A DNA stretch of 64,000 nt. Source: Trametopsis cervina (lineage: Eukaryota; Basidiomycota; Agaricomycetes; Polyporales; Irpicaceae). Positions 1 to 11,690 of this stretch are shown piece after piece; position 1 is the first letter of the stretch, and each line of letters begins with the position of its first letter. The notes beneath the pieces were generated by a model. It saw only the letters and a list, made by a program, of their open reading frames with translations, made no database searches and was not told the origin of the DNA. The stretch is from contig MU278348.1 of assembly GCA_022385755.1 (NCBI GenBank), positions 66,708 to 130,707 on the forward strand, written 5' to 3'. Both the position numbers and the translations under genes were made by a program.

Positions 1-187
1 TTAACACTTCCCTCCACTACGGATGTTCTGCTTGGGACGAGTTGTAAACACCCAGGGCCTCGAAATACACGCTCAAGAACGACGTCAGCCGCGATACCGA
101 TGTGGTAAGATCGAAGTAGGGTAGCTCGAGGCGGTAGCAAAGCAGGGCGAGCATTGATCGCAGTACCGGTACGGTTATGGAGCATTG

Positions 188-1593
188 TCAAATTTGGGCA
201 AGCCAAGTACAAGTCTGGTTATCGCATACTTCGAGCCAGCGAGGTATGGTGAATGGTTGCAGAGTAAAAACGGAGAGCCGAAGGAAGATGGCCCAAAAAG
301 CTGGTCGTTTGTCTTCATTTGCATCGTTGCTTGTAGCATGAAGAAGAAGGTTGTGGTGGTTGTATTCCTCGACGTAGCTGAGAAGGTTATGGATTGCGGC
401 CAAAGCTCGTGGTGTCAACTCAACTAAATCGAGATGTGATGGAACGCCGTTGAAGTACCGGGGCTTATATGCTGGAAGCCGGTTCGCTATCAAGCGTTGG
501 GTGAAAGTGACGGCTTCCTGCCATTGTGGTTTGCTCTGCGTTACTGCCTGCGATATGGCGGCGTCAACGACGTCGTCGTTATCAATTGCTTTGTCCGCAT
601 AGAGCAAGATTTCCATGTCCTTCGAATTGGAGGCAGTGGTAGCCATCTCGCCAGACGAACACGTTCGATTTTCCGTTCTGATGAACTTCTGCACTATTTT
701 GATCTCTAACAGTCTCTGCACTGTTTTGATCCCTAACAGTCTCAATTTCTTGTGCATGATGTCTGTGAACGGACCAAGTGCGGGGATCTTGTACGGGCAT
801 TGTGGTGAGAAGACGGGGAAGATAGTGGCGGATATGAAAAAGAATGCCCAAGCGGACACAAGGAGGAAGGCGGTGTTTTCGACACTCGAGTGTACATCCG
901 CTGTAAAGTAGCAGAGGCCAGCAAAAAAGAGCGCAAAAGAGATATGCTGAAGGAGGGGAAGTATATCGGTAATTTCAAAAACCTGCCAGTCTTCAAGCGC
1001 ACGTCGACGAGAATAACGAATACGCATCTCGTGCACAGCGGACGACCGTGGTATAAAACTGGACTGGCGAAGCCACTGCTTGACGAGCATTGCAAACGAA
1101 GCGGCGGCAAGGCTAACAATGAGACTTGCGGTCCAGAGAATGTTGACAATGATTGCGTTGTGCGTCGGTTCAAATGCGGGAAGTGATGTGGGAGCGGGCA
1201 TTGTGCTATTCAGAAAGCCGTCGTGGAAGCTGTAGCTTGCAGCCTGAATGGACACGTGCGTCATCACGAGTAGCATTAAGCCTGCTGTATTAGCCTGGAG
1301 TGACGTATAAGAGATAACGATGAAACCTGTCAGCACGGCACAGAAAAGGCCGATCTAGTGTAGAGTGGGTGAGGCTCGCTCGGGTGCCGCATAGAGGCGA
1401 GTGGACTTACAAAGACAAGGAGTGCGTCCATGTCTTCCTTGAACCCTTGAATCTCTGCTTTTTCGAATTCTTTCATGCCGCTCTGGACAGCATGCCAGCC
1501 GGTGTCCGGTTCAGAGCGGGAGATAACGTACAGAGGATTGTTTCCGGTGCCAAGGGGAGGCTGCGGTGGGGTGAAGTAAGGCAGATCTGCCAT
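188..1593 (-). CDS. DUF6535 domain membrane protein
   Basis: Two exons read on the minus strand: 1411-1593 and 188-1354, joined across a 56-base GT-AG intron (1355-1410). The join restores the family block around residues 35-80 (WHAVQSGMKEFE, then DMDALLVF followed by IGLFCAVLTGF), which I recognise as the DUF6535 domain common in Agaricomycetes. Several hydrophobic segments follow (for example NILWTASLIVSLAAASFAM, and one near VSAWAFFFISATIF), so this is a multi-pass membrane protein of unknown function. The model ends at a TGA (188-190) and gives 449 residues. The same frame stays open for 56 further codons to a TAG at 17-19, so the 3' end may be a nonsense mutation or a missed intron. A short tandem duplication at about 698-745 repeats nine residues in frame. 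Confidence 0.75.
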
Positions 1594-2952
1594 TGCGAGT
1601 GTTATGGCAGGAGTGGCGGAGTGAAGCTATGGATATGGGGGCGAAAACGAGAGAGGGAGCAGCTCAGACAGCGGTGGGCATAGCTTAAGAACAGGACGCA
1701 CAAGCGTTGTTATGAGAAAACAATCATGTGGGGATTGGGCAAGGACCACGCGCATCTAATATGGAAAAGTGCACTGAGAGCTGTCAGCTTTTCCCAACGT
1801 CTTTGTTCCAATCTTCACTGCTACCTTGACAGATGGCTGCATCGTGGCCGATGGTTCGTATTCCCGCGATGAGCGTCCTTGGAAGTTCTTCCCTCGCCTA
1901 GCAGGAGTCTGCACCGACGCGTGTGTGAACCCACGATCCATGGACATCAAAGACACTTGCCCTTTCACCTTTCTCGTCGCAGGGTGTGACTACTGGAGGG
2001 CCTACATATCAGTAAATAGTGGGTGAAGCACAGAAGACGCACAATGAGAACGACTTAGTGGAACACGTGAGGCGAGACGCCACGAAGCTCACGGCAACGC
2101 CCTGAGTAATGCCATCCTCAGTACTCAGCCCTGTCGCGTCTTTCAGGGTTGATCTCGGCCTTCATCTACATAGTGTCATGTATCCAAATACGGATGCACT
2201 ATTGCACCGCTATGCGACAATGGGAACCTTCACCAGGCTGCCCAGGTTGGGAAGGATTAATTGAGGCGATGAGCACAGCGCGTACATATTGGAAACCGCG
2301 CAAGTTCTGGGCCAAGATCGAACACGATGACCTAGGGCTTTTATTCTGCAGGGATTCGATATTTGCAACCAGCGACGTTCTCGATTTTGCATCCCAAGAC
2401 AAACTCACTGGCCACGCGTTACACCACACAACAGGAGCCTGTCTCAAGTTCCCAGGTAAACGGAGCATGCTGGAAATGTACACGCTCTACATACCAAGTA
2501 GATGAAGTAATATATCATCACAGATGGATGTGTAAACCTTGTTAGGCACACTGGTTCCGCGGGGCTTGAAGTATCTGTGGTTCCTCGTGTTTGACCTTTG
2601 AGGTGCGCAGCAGTACCTGCTTCGCTGTGACGGCCAGTGCTGTACATTAGATGCTCCGCATTCAATATCAATCTATGTTCACGTCAGTGATACGATGCAC
2701 CATGAATGAAAAGGAAGGACCCACTCGTGTAATACCGACCGAACGTCTCTTCCACGCTGCAAATGCACTCGCTGATACAGCGTGTTAGACGTATGCACTC
2801 CAAAATCGGATACCATACTTCTGACGGGCCATAGTACAATGGCCCAGCTTCACCAATTTACTTTTCTGATCAGACAGTAAACAATCCAGAGCGAATCGGT
2901 CTATTGCTGAGCAGAGCAGAAACGAGCGTAATCCAGAGGTACCAACACACGA
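1594..2952. other. intergenic, no gene recognised
   Basis: The open frames here are short, overlap on both strands and match no family I know. No convincing intron pairs, tRNA or repeat were seen. Confidence 0.5.
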
Positions 2953-3804
2953 TTAGGCCTTGGCACCGACGGGCGCCGCAATGCCCGTGGGCGCAAAGTA
3001 CTCCTTCACGGGGTCCAGGCCCGTCTTGTTGAAGCTGAAAAACACAGACACAAAGCAGTTAATGACGCGAAGTGGACCCAGGAGACAAGGGTACATACTG
3101 CCATATGCGGGCCAGTTGACCCAGACCGGTCGAGCCGACAAAGAAGTTGACCTGATGTGGATAGTGTGGTCAGAGGGGGCAAATGACGGGAGAGTATCAC
3201 AGAGGTATATAGGGGAAGACGTAGAGAATCCGAGGGAAGTGCAGTGAGACAGCATGCTTTTGAAGGCGTGTTCGATGGGGAGAAGAAACGTACAGCTGCA
3301 AGACTCAGGTTGACCGGTGTGATGACGAATGAGTAGCGGACCCAGATGAAGCCGGTGGCAGTCAGTGCTGCAGTACCCAGACGGAGAGGATTCGCGGTGT
3401 AGCGAGAAGGCGTAGTGAACACACACGATTGAATATAAGCGACGTGTTCACGAACATAATGCGATGAGCATTATAGGAAAAATGAGCGGAATGAGAACAG
3501 ACACGTTAGTCAGCTTCATGACTCGAATAGCGGTAAATGAGCACGCACCGAGGTTCTGCGACACGCTAAGCTTGTCCGCCGGCCTCGCGAGGTCCTTCAG
3601 CCCCGCACCAACCAAGCACCACTTCATCATCGGCGCCCAGAAGAACACCGTCTTCGGCCCTAGCCCACCACGCACGACGCCCCGTCAGCCGGATCTGCGT
3701 ACCCCAAGGGAGGTGAGGCAGGAAGCACGATCACACGCACCTGCGGGGTGATTCAGGAAGGCCTGGAGTTTCGAGCCTGCTGCTGCTGATGCTGCGCCCG
3801 ACAT
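2953..3804 (-). CDS. MPC2: mitochondrial pyruvate carrier subunit 2
   Basis: Five exons on the minus strand (3741-3804, 3549-3659, 3294-3367, 3099-3151, 2953-3034) splice with consistent phase to 127 residues, the normal size for this small inner-membrane protein. Family features in order are LQAFLNHPAGPKTVFFWAP near residue 15, MKWCLVGAGLKDLARP, the KLSVSQN segment, TATGFIWVRYSFVITPVN, and a final GSTGLGQLARIW. This matches MPC2 rather than MPC1, which carries different motifs at those positions. MPC1 and MPC2 form the heterodimer that imports pyruvate into the mitochondrial matrix. The tail after the last intron (NKTGLDPVKEYFAP) is a fungal-type extension. The start is the first ATG in frame with the conserved N-terminus. 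Confidence 0.93.
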
Positions 3805-6800
3805 TTTTTGGTTGTTGTCGTTGTGCTGTTGGGGTGGTGGCGGGAGGTGTCGGGTGTGGAGGAGTACCAGTATCTGGAGTTCGAAGGCACGGGGTACGCG
3901 CTTTGCGAGCGAAGGCAAGTTCCGAATCTCCGATGCTCCGCTCGAACTTCGCGGATCGCTGTGGCCAGTTTGGGAGGCTGACAGAGATACTGTGCGACAA
4001 AGAGGATGATCGTGCGTTAACACAGAGTATAGCGGCCTGTTATTCTGGCGTGATAATAGCAGTCATGTCTCAGGATTAAATTATGGGGATGATTTACTTG
4101 CAGATATCGCTGGCTCAAAGTCCAATCACAACGCTCCGAGAGCATCATTGTACTCAGATATGCCTATTTCTATGCTAACGTACAGTACGGGCAAGATCTC
4201 ATAACTGTGGCAGTGTGGCAGTCGGTATCTTTCTCCGATCTACAACAACGTCAAACCAATCCGCATGTCACAAGCCTATGCGGAGATCGCTACACTAGAT
4301 TGCTCTGTCTACTAACCCCTCTACCCGCCCGAAAATACACGCCTGACAGTCTTCTCCTACCCAATCATCGACCCAAATCCTTGCGGCCGCCACGTCTCGC
4401 AGGCCGCACTCTGTCGCCGGCGGCGAAGCAGAGATGCATGGCGCAGACCAGATGTGGCTCCGCAGGAACGCGTCGAAAACGAGGCTAGAGCGTGAGCAGC
4501 CGGCGGCATTGCGATGGAATAAGGGCGGGCGGGCGAGGGGCGGTTGCGCATCACCGCCACAGGGATGAGAGGTGGAGGCTGGATGCGTGATACTGGTGTG
4601 GTGGACAACGGTCAAGTGTGTTGGAAGGGAAGGAAATCCGATAAATTGTGGTGTACGGGAGAAGGAATGAGTAGCTGAGACTACAGAAGGTAGTGTTTTG
4701 AAGCTACCTTGCCCTCGTATTTATACTGTCTCTGCATCGCGCCTGATAATGCCGTGCTTGCCTCCTTCGGCGCTGCGTAATTTCCATCTAAAACACAGAA
4801 CGGCCCACAAACATGCCGTAAAGGGTAATTTGTGAACCGCTCTGTGAACCTTCTGTGCGTCTTGTCTGCGATCTCCCTCAGGTTCTGTCGAATCGGCGTG
4901 CTCGTCTGACACGACTGCCACGGCGCGAGCAGTTCTCGAGCGGAAGCCTCGACGCCTAACACAAACCGCTGCAGTCTAGGGCAGCCCAGAATACGCGATT
5001 GTCAGCCGCAGCTGACAGCTTTGCCACGTCGGGCGAGCGATAAACGCACCGCGTCCTGGACATGTCGGGCATCTGGGAACCAATCGCGATCTCGTGCTCA
5101 GACGGCCCCTTTTGCGTGCCCCACCTTGCGTGCGCAGACTTGACAGGAACAACCAGACGGGGAACGGGTCCTGAGGCACGGTTGGTGCTTCTGTGTAGAC
5201 TTCCAGGCCACAGTGGCTTTCGACGTCTGAGCTGATATGAGCTGTCAGATAAACGCGGATGCCGACGGTACATCCGGGCGGAGAGCCAATCCCGTGGCAT
5301 TTGTATGTCGGGATCTATGAGTGGGTCAGCAGCTCTGATTATTCAAATGCAAAGTAAGCTCGCCTGGGCTCCTGTCAGGGCGGTCGGTGCATCTGTGTCG
5401 CTGATTCTACACAACTGAATGTTTCCGACATACGATATGACACTGAACATTATCGGTGTCGACAACACGGATTGCGCCATATCACCTGAGGTATTCCGAA
5501 TTGTCGCGGTCAAAATTTGGACAGTTTCCGCGTTTGAGAGAAAGCCTGAGCACGGCGACTCGCCAATGCAGCGTCTGCAACTATTCAGACCCGTACGGGT
5601 TAAACGCACTACCATCTCACCTTACGAACATTCATCTCCGCTCCGTGCGGTAACAATCGCACGTTCTTTGCTCCCATCTTGTGACCGTCCTTGTGCCCGC
5701 TGAATAGCAATTTCGGCATAGATAGAAGCGTTCGGCCTGAAAGTAGGGCATAAAGTAAACCGTTCTGCGAGCATCTGTCTAGAGATTAAAATCAACGAAT
5801 GCGTACGGCGGCCGAGAAGTTTTGAAGGTCGTACTTTCGAAAAGCTTTCGTCGGGCCGAAGCTCATGCAGATGTATCTATGGCTGAAACAACCAGCTTGC
5901 TGACTGGCCTTCGCTCCGTAAAGAAGAGCCCTGCACTGCGGGGTTAGCGATAAGCTTTCATAGAAGGTCGTTTATGGTACGTACAGCAATCGTCGGCACA
6001 TAGTCGGAAACAAGCTTGTCGGACTGGCCAGCAGGAGAGATGACTGCTGATCGGGCTTGACTGTATGATATGTAGTCAGAGACACAGGGAACTTACAGTC
6101 ATGGAGAAACCGCGCGAGGATACTGGAACGCCACATTGCCGAACAGATGCAAGGCTGGGTGGCAGGAACGAATCACATGTATGTAATAAGAGATCGGTGT
6201 ATTGCTATCCTGTGCTCGTAAGGTAGATGATAGTCCAGGGTATAGATGCGGATACGGATGGGTGGCACGAGCGTGCTTCCGTCACACTCGGCATGTATCA
6301 TGGGTTGGCCTAAGCACTACAAAGTCATATTCTGGTGTTGCGCGATGACTTGGAGCAGCAATGAACACTCACCGTAGAGTCTCAAGACGAGCCATAAACT
6401 TGCGCCCAACAGAGTTTGTCCACCGACACTATTCCTGGGAACACTTACGATATTCTGTCAGGCACCACCACTCCAATACGCTCTCCACAGAAGACTCGGT
6501 TATCACATCCTATTTGGTATATCCAAATACCTGTCACTGAGCGGAGCCCAGTTGACCCAGTTGCGTTGGATGATTGGCGAACGCCGTTTGAACCAAAAAA
6601 AAACACATCCATCGATTTTTCGTCATCGAGCTTCGTTTGGCACATGTGGAATTCATGCGGGTCAAATGACACACCTGCACGGAAGACGTGTGATAGCACA
6701 CATGCGATGCTATGCTATGTCGTCCTCAAGAAAGGGTATGGTGAGGCGATTGAACTGGCGCTTGTTTGTATCTATTTGTTCCTATTGATGACTCTCACGT

Positions 6801-8007
6801 TCAATGAAACGAGAGAAATGCGCCTTCTGTACTGTACCACACCAGGATACAGTACAAGCTGTGTTCCCATTGCCTCGCGAAGCTGATTTTCAGTCGGCAC
6901 TAGATCGGTATGTTCGCACAGCAGGTGAGAGACAGTGATGGTGCTCGTATTTCCCTTACTCCGCCAGAGCCAGCGATGTCCGCTCTTGAGTCGGAAAAGC
7001 TTCTGACAAGAACGCGTGATCTCATTACGGTTTGCCTCTAGAAGCTCATGAGTGTGTTGGCAAATTGATGTGCCGTCATGACGAAGATACTTACCTCCTT
7101 ATGTTATTGGCCAGATAAGCTTCTACGAGGGCTCTTTGCATATCAAACTCTCGCCACCTGACTTTCCAAGGAAAAACGGATGTCGAGCATCGCAGGATAT
7201 CACAGGACGTAAGCTTGCCTCACTACTACCAGGATAGCCTAGCTCGCCTCCGTTACGATGTGCACAGTGATATGCACCGAACAGGTGGCCGACCCCTACC
7301 CTCTTCACACGCCTCAAAGTATTTGAATCGTTCCAGAGGATTCGGTGTGTCAGTTATGCTCTCCTTCAAAGTAACACAGTTCCTCAATTTCGATATTTAT
7401 GACAGCTCGGAACCATTTTATAGATTCCATTCAGCCATGATGTCCCGTGTGGCATCCGAATTTGAGCCCGCCTCGTTCACACAATGGGTGCGACTTGCTC
7501 ACGCGAAAGGTGTTCGCTTCGGTTCCACACTGAAATCGGCCCATGGCAGCAGTTATTTCCGATTGGCATACACTCTGCTCAAGACCGCATTCGTTTCGAT
7601 GACCGTCAAACAGTTGGAAATCATCGCGGCGCCTTTCTCGCTAAAAGGATAAGAGAACGAGAAACCACGGTGTATAACGCAAAGCTACTTGCGGGAAAAA
7701 CGATACTGGTGCAACGTCCACGCCTTGAAAGCTACGAACATAGACGGCGATCCCGGGGAAGCAAGCATCGCAGTGCATGCATACTCCCGATGACCCGTCA
7801 CCAATACTGCTACAGCAGGTCGCTTCATGCATTCATTCTAAGTTCACCGTGCGCCACAGAAAAGTCCATCGCTTCGAAGTGGTCCGTTCGCGCGCAGCCT
7901 TTCAGGTTTTTTTTGGTATAAATACGCGACGCAAGCTCACACTTTCTCCAGCAGAATTGCCTACACACTTCAGCATCTCTCTTTACACCTAAACTCAAAG
8001 CACAGCC
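3805..8007. other. 4.2-kb gene-poor region
   Basis: No convincing gene was found. The longest frames are at 6416-6886 (156 residues) and 7215-7652 (145 residues), both on plus. Neither shows a domain, signal peptide or family motif, and overlapping frames compete on both strands. A single C2H2-like pattern (CSVCNY, then H-x4-H) at about 5570-5650 is isolated. The last ~350 bases form the promoter of the first hydrophobin-like gene. Confidence 0.5.
7917..7924 (+). promoter_or_regulatory. TATA box of hydrophobin-like gene 1
   Basis: The sequence GGTATAAATA lies 91 bases before the ATG at 8008. The same box recurs before the other two intact copies at a similar distance, which supports a real core promoter. 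Confidence 0.75.
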
Positions 8008-8489
8008 ATGATGTTCACTCGTCTTGCAGCTCTTACCACACTCGTTCTTCCTCTTCTTGCGGTTGCCACGCCCGTCCCGCAAGGTGACCTGGTGTGCTGC
8101 GACAAATATGTTCCAGTACGTCTCGTCTAGCACGCCTTTGCCCTTTCACTCATTCGCGAGAATTTATCTAGGCGTCCAGCAAAGAAGCCAAAGGTGCAGT
8201 GACCGGAGTTGTCGATGACCTTCTCACTGGCGTGACCGCCACCGTCGACAATGTTCTCGGCGAAGTTGGAGGGCTGGTTGGTCTTGGCTGTATGACGCCG
8301 CACGTCGAGGGGAGTACCTCTGCCAAGACTTGCGCTGTGCGCCAACAGCCTGCGATCTGCAAGATGAATACCGCGGTATGTTGTTGTCATTGCTCTTGAT
8401 CTAGCCTCGAATGCTAAAATGCCCACTCACAGTCTACTATTGCGATTGGCTGCGTCATTGTGGACCTCGATCTGGATAATCTCCTCTAG
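8008..8489 (+). CDS. hydrophobin-like secreted protein, copy 1
   Basis: Three exons (8008-8115, 8172-8375, 8433-8489) give 122 residues. A signal peptide (TRLAALTTLVLPLLAVA) is followed by a CC pair near residue 30, a long Gly/Val/Leu-rich loop, then single cysteines in the contexts GLGC, AKTC, QQPAIC and AIGC. The order, the GLxC motif and the IGCV ending resemble class I hydrophobins, which self-assemble at air-water interfaces on hyphae and fruit bodies. The canonical eight cysteines are reduced to six: the one before CC and one of the second CC pair are absent. The intron positions are shared with copies 2 and 3. There are two adjacent ATGs; I used the first. An alternative view is a separate small secreted family related to hydrophobins. 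Confidence 0.8.
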
Positions 8490-9341
8490 ATTGTGCTTGC
8501 ACGGACTATTCTCTGAATCCTGCCAATGTCACTCGTTTAATGCTCTATAGTACGGCTATCGTAGTCTGTCTAGACCTTGTCTTCAATGTCACTCGTTTTT
8601 GAGCTTGATAACCCAGTCAGCACTGGTGCCACAGCCGACATAGAAATGACAGCTCAATTGTTTGCAATTGCACCTCCGACGCATAGTGTATCCCTATCCC
8701 GCTCGCTTGTTTTATGTCTAGTCTCTCGTGCGGTGCGGCGCACTCTGTTTATATGTGTTTATACAGTTCGGCGCTTGATGCATAGGCGTATGCTGGACTG
8801 CGGCGTTACTTAGTTCATACCTCTTGTCGATGTTGACCAAGGTTCGTCGCGCCCCATCCTCACTTTTGTATCAGCATCTCGTACTGACTTTTCCGTAGTG
8901 CTAATTCTCTATGCGTAAACTCTGGCTTGCTCCATACTATCCATTTCATACCTAGGCTAGCAAATTGTCATTCCGTGTTTCGGGCCCCTCACCTCACAGT
9001 AATAGCCCAATGACACCAGTTACCCATGGTATCAGCCTATGCTCTGCTCAAGAACAGCCATTCACCCTCCATAACCCCTTTCCAAGTTATAATAAAGAAC
9101 GGCTCGTGATGGAGAGCCACCGGTGGGTGACACAGTATATGCATCGCATCTACACCTCGCAAGCCATCGACGCAGACGAAGTGGCGTATCACGGTACAGT
9201 CCATGGATGTTGGTGATGATCAGTCTTATATGCTGACATATTGCTTATGTATTCATTCTTAGCTTACGATCTGTTGCAGAGAAGTTATTTCCTTCGAGGC
9301 GACATGTTTATGCTCAGCGTTTCATGCCTTGGCCCTGTAGG
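8490..9341. other. intergenic between hydrophobin-like copies 1 and 2
   Basis: No gene seen. From about 9010 the sequence resembles the block upstream of copy 3 (about 10040-10250): both start near TACCCATGG and share interspersed words such as TCTGCTCA, GGAG(A/G)GCCAC and CGACGCA. This suggests that promoter DNA was duplicated with the genes. Confidence 0.55.
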
Positions 9342-9349
9342 TATAAATA
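9342..9349 (+). promoter_or_regulatory. TATA box of hydrophobin-like gene 2
   Basis: GGTATAAATA, 84 bases upstream of the ATG at 9426, in the same arrangement as copies 1 and 3. Confidence 0.75.
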
Positions 9350-9425
9350 TGTGTCTCGGGCCCATCTCCTCTCCAGTTAAATGCTCTACATCGCTTAGCA
9401 TTTATCTCCGGCTCACAGTACAACC

Positions 9426-9905
9426 ATGAGGCTCACTCGGCTCGTAGCTCTAACCACCCTCGCACTTCCTCTTTTGGCGGGTGCCACGCCCACCCTGCAA
9501 GGTGGTCTGATGTGCTGCAACACCTACGTCCCGGTATGTTTTCACCACATGCCCTCTACACGCCTTCTTATTTAGGAGAGCTTTCTCAGGCGGACAGTGA
9601 ACGAGGCCAAGACGCATTGCAGACAGCAATATCCGAAGTTGTGGACCTACTCTCGTCAATCACCCACAACGTCGCCCTGGGACTGCAGAAAGCGTTGGAC
9701 CAGATCGGTGTTGACTGCACGACACCGCATATCGATGCAACCACATTTTCTGGCAAGAATTGCGCTGCGCCCCAACAGCTTGCGACCTGCGAGATAGACA
9801 CAGGAGTATGTAGTCCTCAGCTCTCTCGAACTAGCTCAGTTGCCAATTTCACACTCACAGGCTGCTATTGGAATTGGCTGTGTTCCCCTGGATGCGAATG
9901 ATTAG
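9426..9905 (+). CDS. hydrophobin-like secreted protein, copy 2
   Basis: Three exons (9426-9533, 9590-9805, 9861-9905) give 122 residues with the same exon phases as copy 1. A signal peptide (LVALTTLALPLLAGA) precedes GGLMCC, a variable helical-looking loop, then GVDC, GKNC, QQLATC and GIGC. This is again six cysteines, missing the same two hydrophobin positions. The loop is more charged than in copy 1 and has little residue identity with it, while the signal peptide, cysteine contexts and intron positions are conserved. It is probably a secreted surface protein that arose by tandem duplication. Function is inferred from the hydrophobin resemblance only. Confidence 0.8.
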
Positions 9906-10376
9906 ATTCCGCTTGTAGGAGTTATCATCCTCTCAATGCTGCCGATGTCAGTTGTCGTGTCATCGTATAGTATGGCTATCATAGACTATACGAATTTTGT
10001 TTTGAGTCCTGCTTCTCGCCTCCACATCGGAAGGGACCAATGGTGAAGATTGCTACCCATGGCATTAGCCTGTGGTCTGCTCAGGGGCGGCGTTCAATTC
10101 ACTGTCTTTCCCCACCAAGTAATGGCAAAACAGAGCACTGAACGATGGCTCATAATGGAGGGCCACTTGCGGGCGATACAGTAATGGTATCACATCCGCG
10201 CCCCATAGGCTGCCGACGCAAACGGGGTGGCGCAGAATCAAGGATCGCGGTGGATACACGCTCGCAATGAATCGTATTGAATACTGCTACTCCGCTCCTT
10301 GCATTCATCTCTAGATCACGATACGGTGCACAAACATTTATCGCTTCAAGTTCAGCATCTCAAGCTTTTTCCCTGG

Positions 10377-10384
10377 TATAAATA
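10377..10384 (+). promoter_or_regulatory. TATA box of hydrophobin-like gene 3
   Basis: GGTATAAATA, 82 bases before the ATG at 10459. Third copy of the conserved core promoter. Confidence 0.75.
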
Positions 10385-10458
10385 TACGACGCGGACTTAT
10401 TCTCTTCATCGGAATAGCTTACATTGTTCAGCATCTCTCCTCAGCTCACAGCACAACC

Positions 10459-10953
10459 ATGAGATTCGCTCGCCTCGCTGCTCTTACTACGTTCGCACTT
10501 CCTCTCCTCGCAGCTGCCACGCCCGCCCCGCTTGCTGCAGGAGGTGTGCTGGTGTGCTGCGGAAGCTACACTCTGGTATGTCTCATCCAACACGCCACTT
10601 CACTCCTCACCCATGAGAACATACCCAGGTGGACAGCTCACAACCTGCTACACTTCGTGAAGAAATTTTCCGATTAGTTAGGCAAGACGCCGATATAGTG
10701 CTGGGAGTCGAGCAGCGTGTCCGCGAGCTCGTCAATGGCGGGAGCGGCTTTGTCGGTCTTGACTGCACGATGCCGCTCACCGAGACGATCGCTGGCTCTG
10801 GCAGTACTTGCGCTGCACACCAACAGCCTGCAACCTGCACGATGGTGACGGTACTAGGCGTATGTTGTGCTCACTTCTCCTGAACTGCCAGATGCTAATT
10901 ACCACTCACAGACTGATTTTGCGGTCTGCGTTACCGGGGACGTCAATGTCTAG
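10459..10953 (+). CDS. hydrophobin-like secreted protein, copy 3
   Basis: Three exons (10459-10575, 10629-10859, 10912-10953) give 129 residues. A signal peptide (LAALTTFALPLLAAA) leads to VLVCC, then a charged loop (REEIFRLVRQ), GLDC, GSTC, QQPATC and a final AVC. Six cysteines sit at the same positions as in copies 1 and 2. The second exon begins with GTG directly after the acceptor, but this is internal. The C-terminus is the most diverged of the three (no IGC, ending in VTGDVNV). It belongs to the same tandem array and is probably the same kind of hyphal surface protein, possibly specialised. Confidence 0.78.
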
Positions 10954-11540
10954 ATGCTGCTTGTACGACACAATATCCTCCAAACGTTGCCGACTTCTCG
11001 TTTTGTCATCGCATAACATGGTTGTCGTAGACATTTTTGAACGTGTCATGAATGTCTTATTTCAGTGTTGCGCTTGAGCACCTAGTGCGACATCTCTGCG
11101 TTCTTCAGCTGCCGTCTTTCGCGTCTGTCCGGCTCTCAAAGGAGCCGGAACTAAACACGGCGATCCAGAGCACTTAGTCCTTATATGCATACCGAAGTTC
11201 GATTTCGGCCTATACAGGGAGTGCAAGCCAAGAATGCAGGACCCTAGCCAAGGCTAATCCCTCCGCGATCAATTGATTCATCGCTCTTCACAGACACTGC
11301 ATGGAGAGAGATGGGTGACACCGGACTCCGAAGCTATGTCGGACACGACGCACATCAGGCACTCCCGGATTCAATGACACGTACAATGTTTCAGATTGGC
11401 TGATGAGCTGCGCTCGCCAAACTGTTTCTCGACGTCCGCGTCAATGTTCGTATGTGTGGTAGTCGATCAATGGTGGCGTTCTGGGCTGCAGCCCATTCTA
11501 GACGGCGTGAATGGCTTGGTTTTCAGAGGGCGGTAGGATG
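10954..11540. other. intergenic, promoter of small secreted protein
   Basis: No gene seen. A short hairpin-forming word (GGCTCTCAAAGGAGCC) lies near 11129-11144. Confidence 0.4.
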
Positions 11541-11546
11541 TATAAA
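11541..11546 (+). promoter_or_regulatory. TATA box of small secreted protein gene
   Basis: TATAAA, about 150 bases before the ATG at 11691. A GTGAGT...CTAG pair between them (about 11611-11669) looks like an intron in the 5' untranslated region. Confidence 0.55.
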
Positions 11547-11690
11547 TGGCGGCAGTACGTGGCATGCACCCCTCAGAGCCGGTCTCTGATCTCCCTGTTC
11601 CTTTGTATTCATCGAGTGAGTACCATCTGATTTGAGCTATGAACTGTACTCAATGTCCCTTATTCTAGCGACCCTTCTCCCTTCGTTACA

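Noticed and set aside
5456..5653. C2H2-like pattern CSVCNY ... H-x4-H
   Set aside because: One isolated finger without flanking fingers or exons; the frame ends at once. Probably chance or a decayed fragment.
6416..6886. 156-residue plus-strand frame
   Set aside because: No domain, no signal peptide, low-quality composition, competing minus frame; no introns or homologous motif seen.
7215..7652. 145-residue plus-strand frame before the hydrophobin-like array
   Set aside because: No recognisable motif; lies in the promoter-like block of copy 1.
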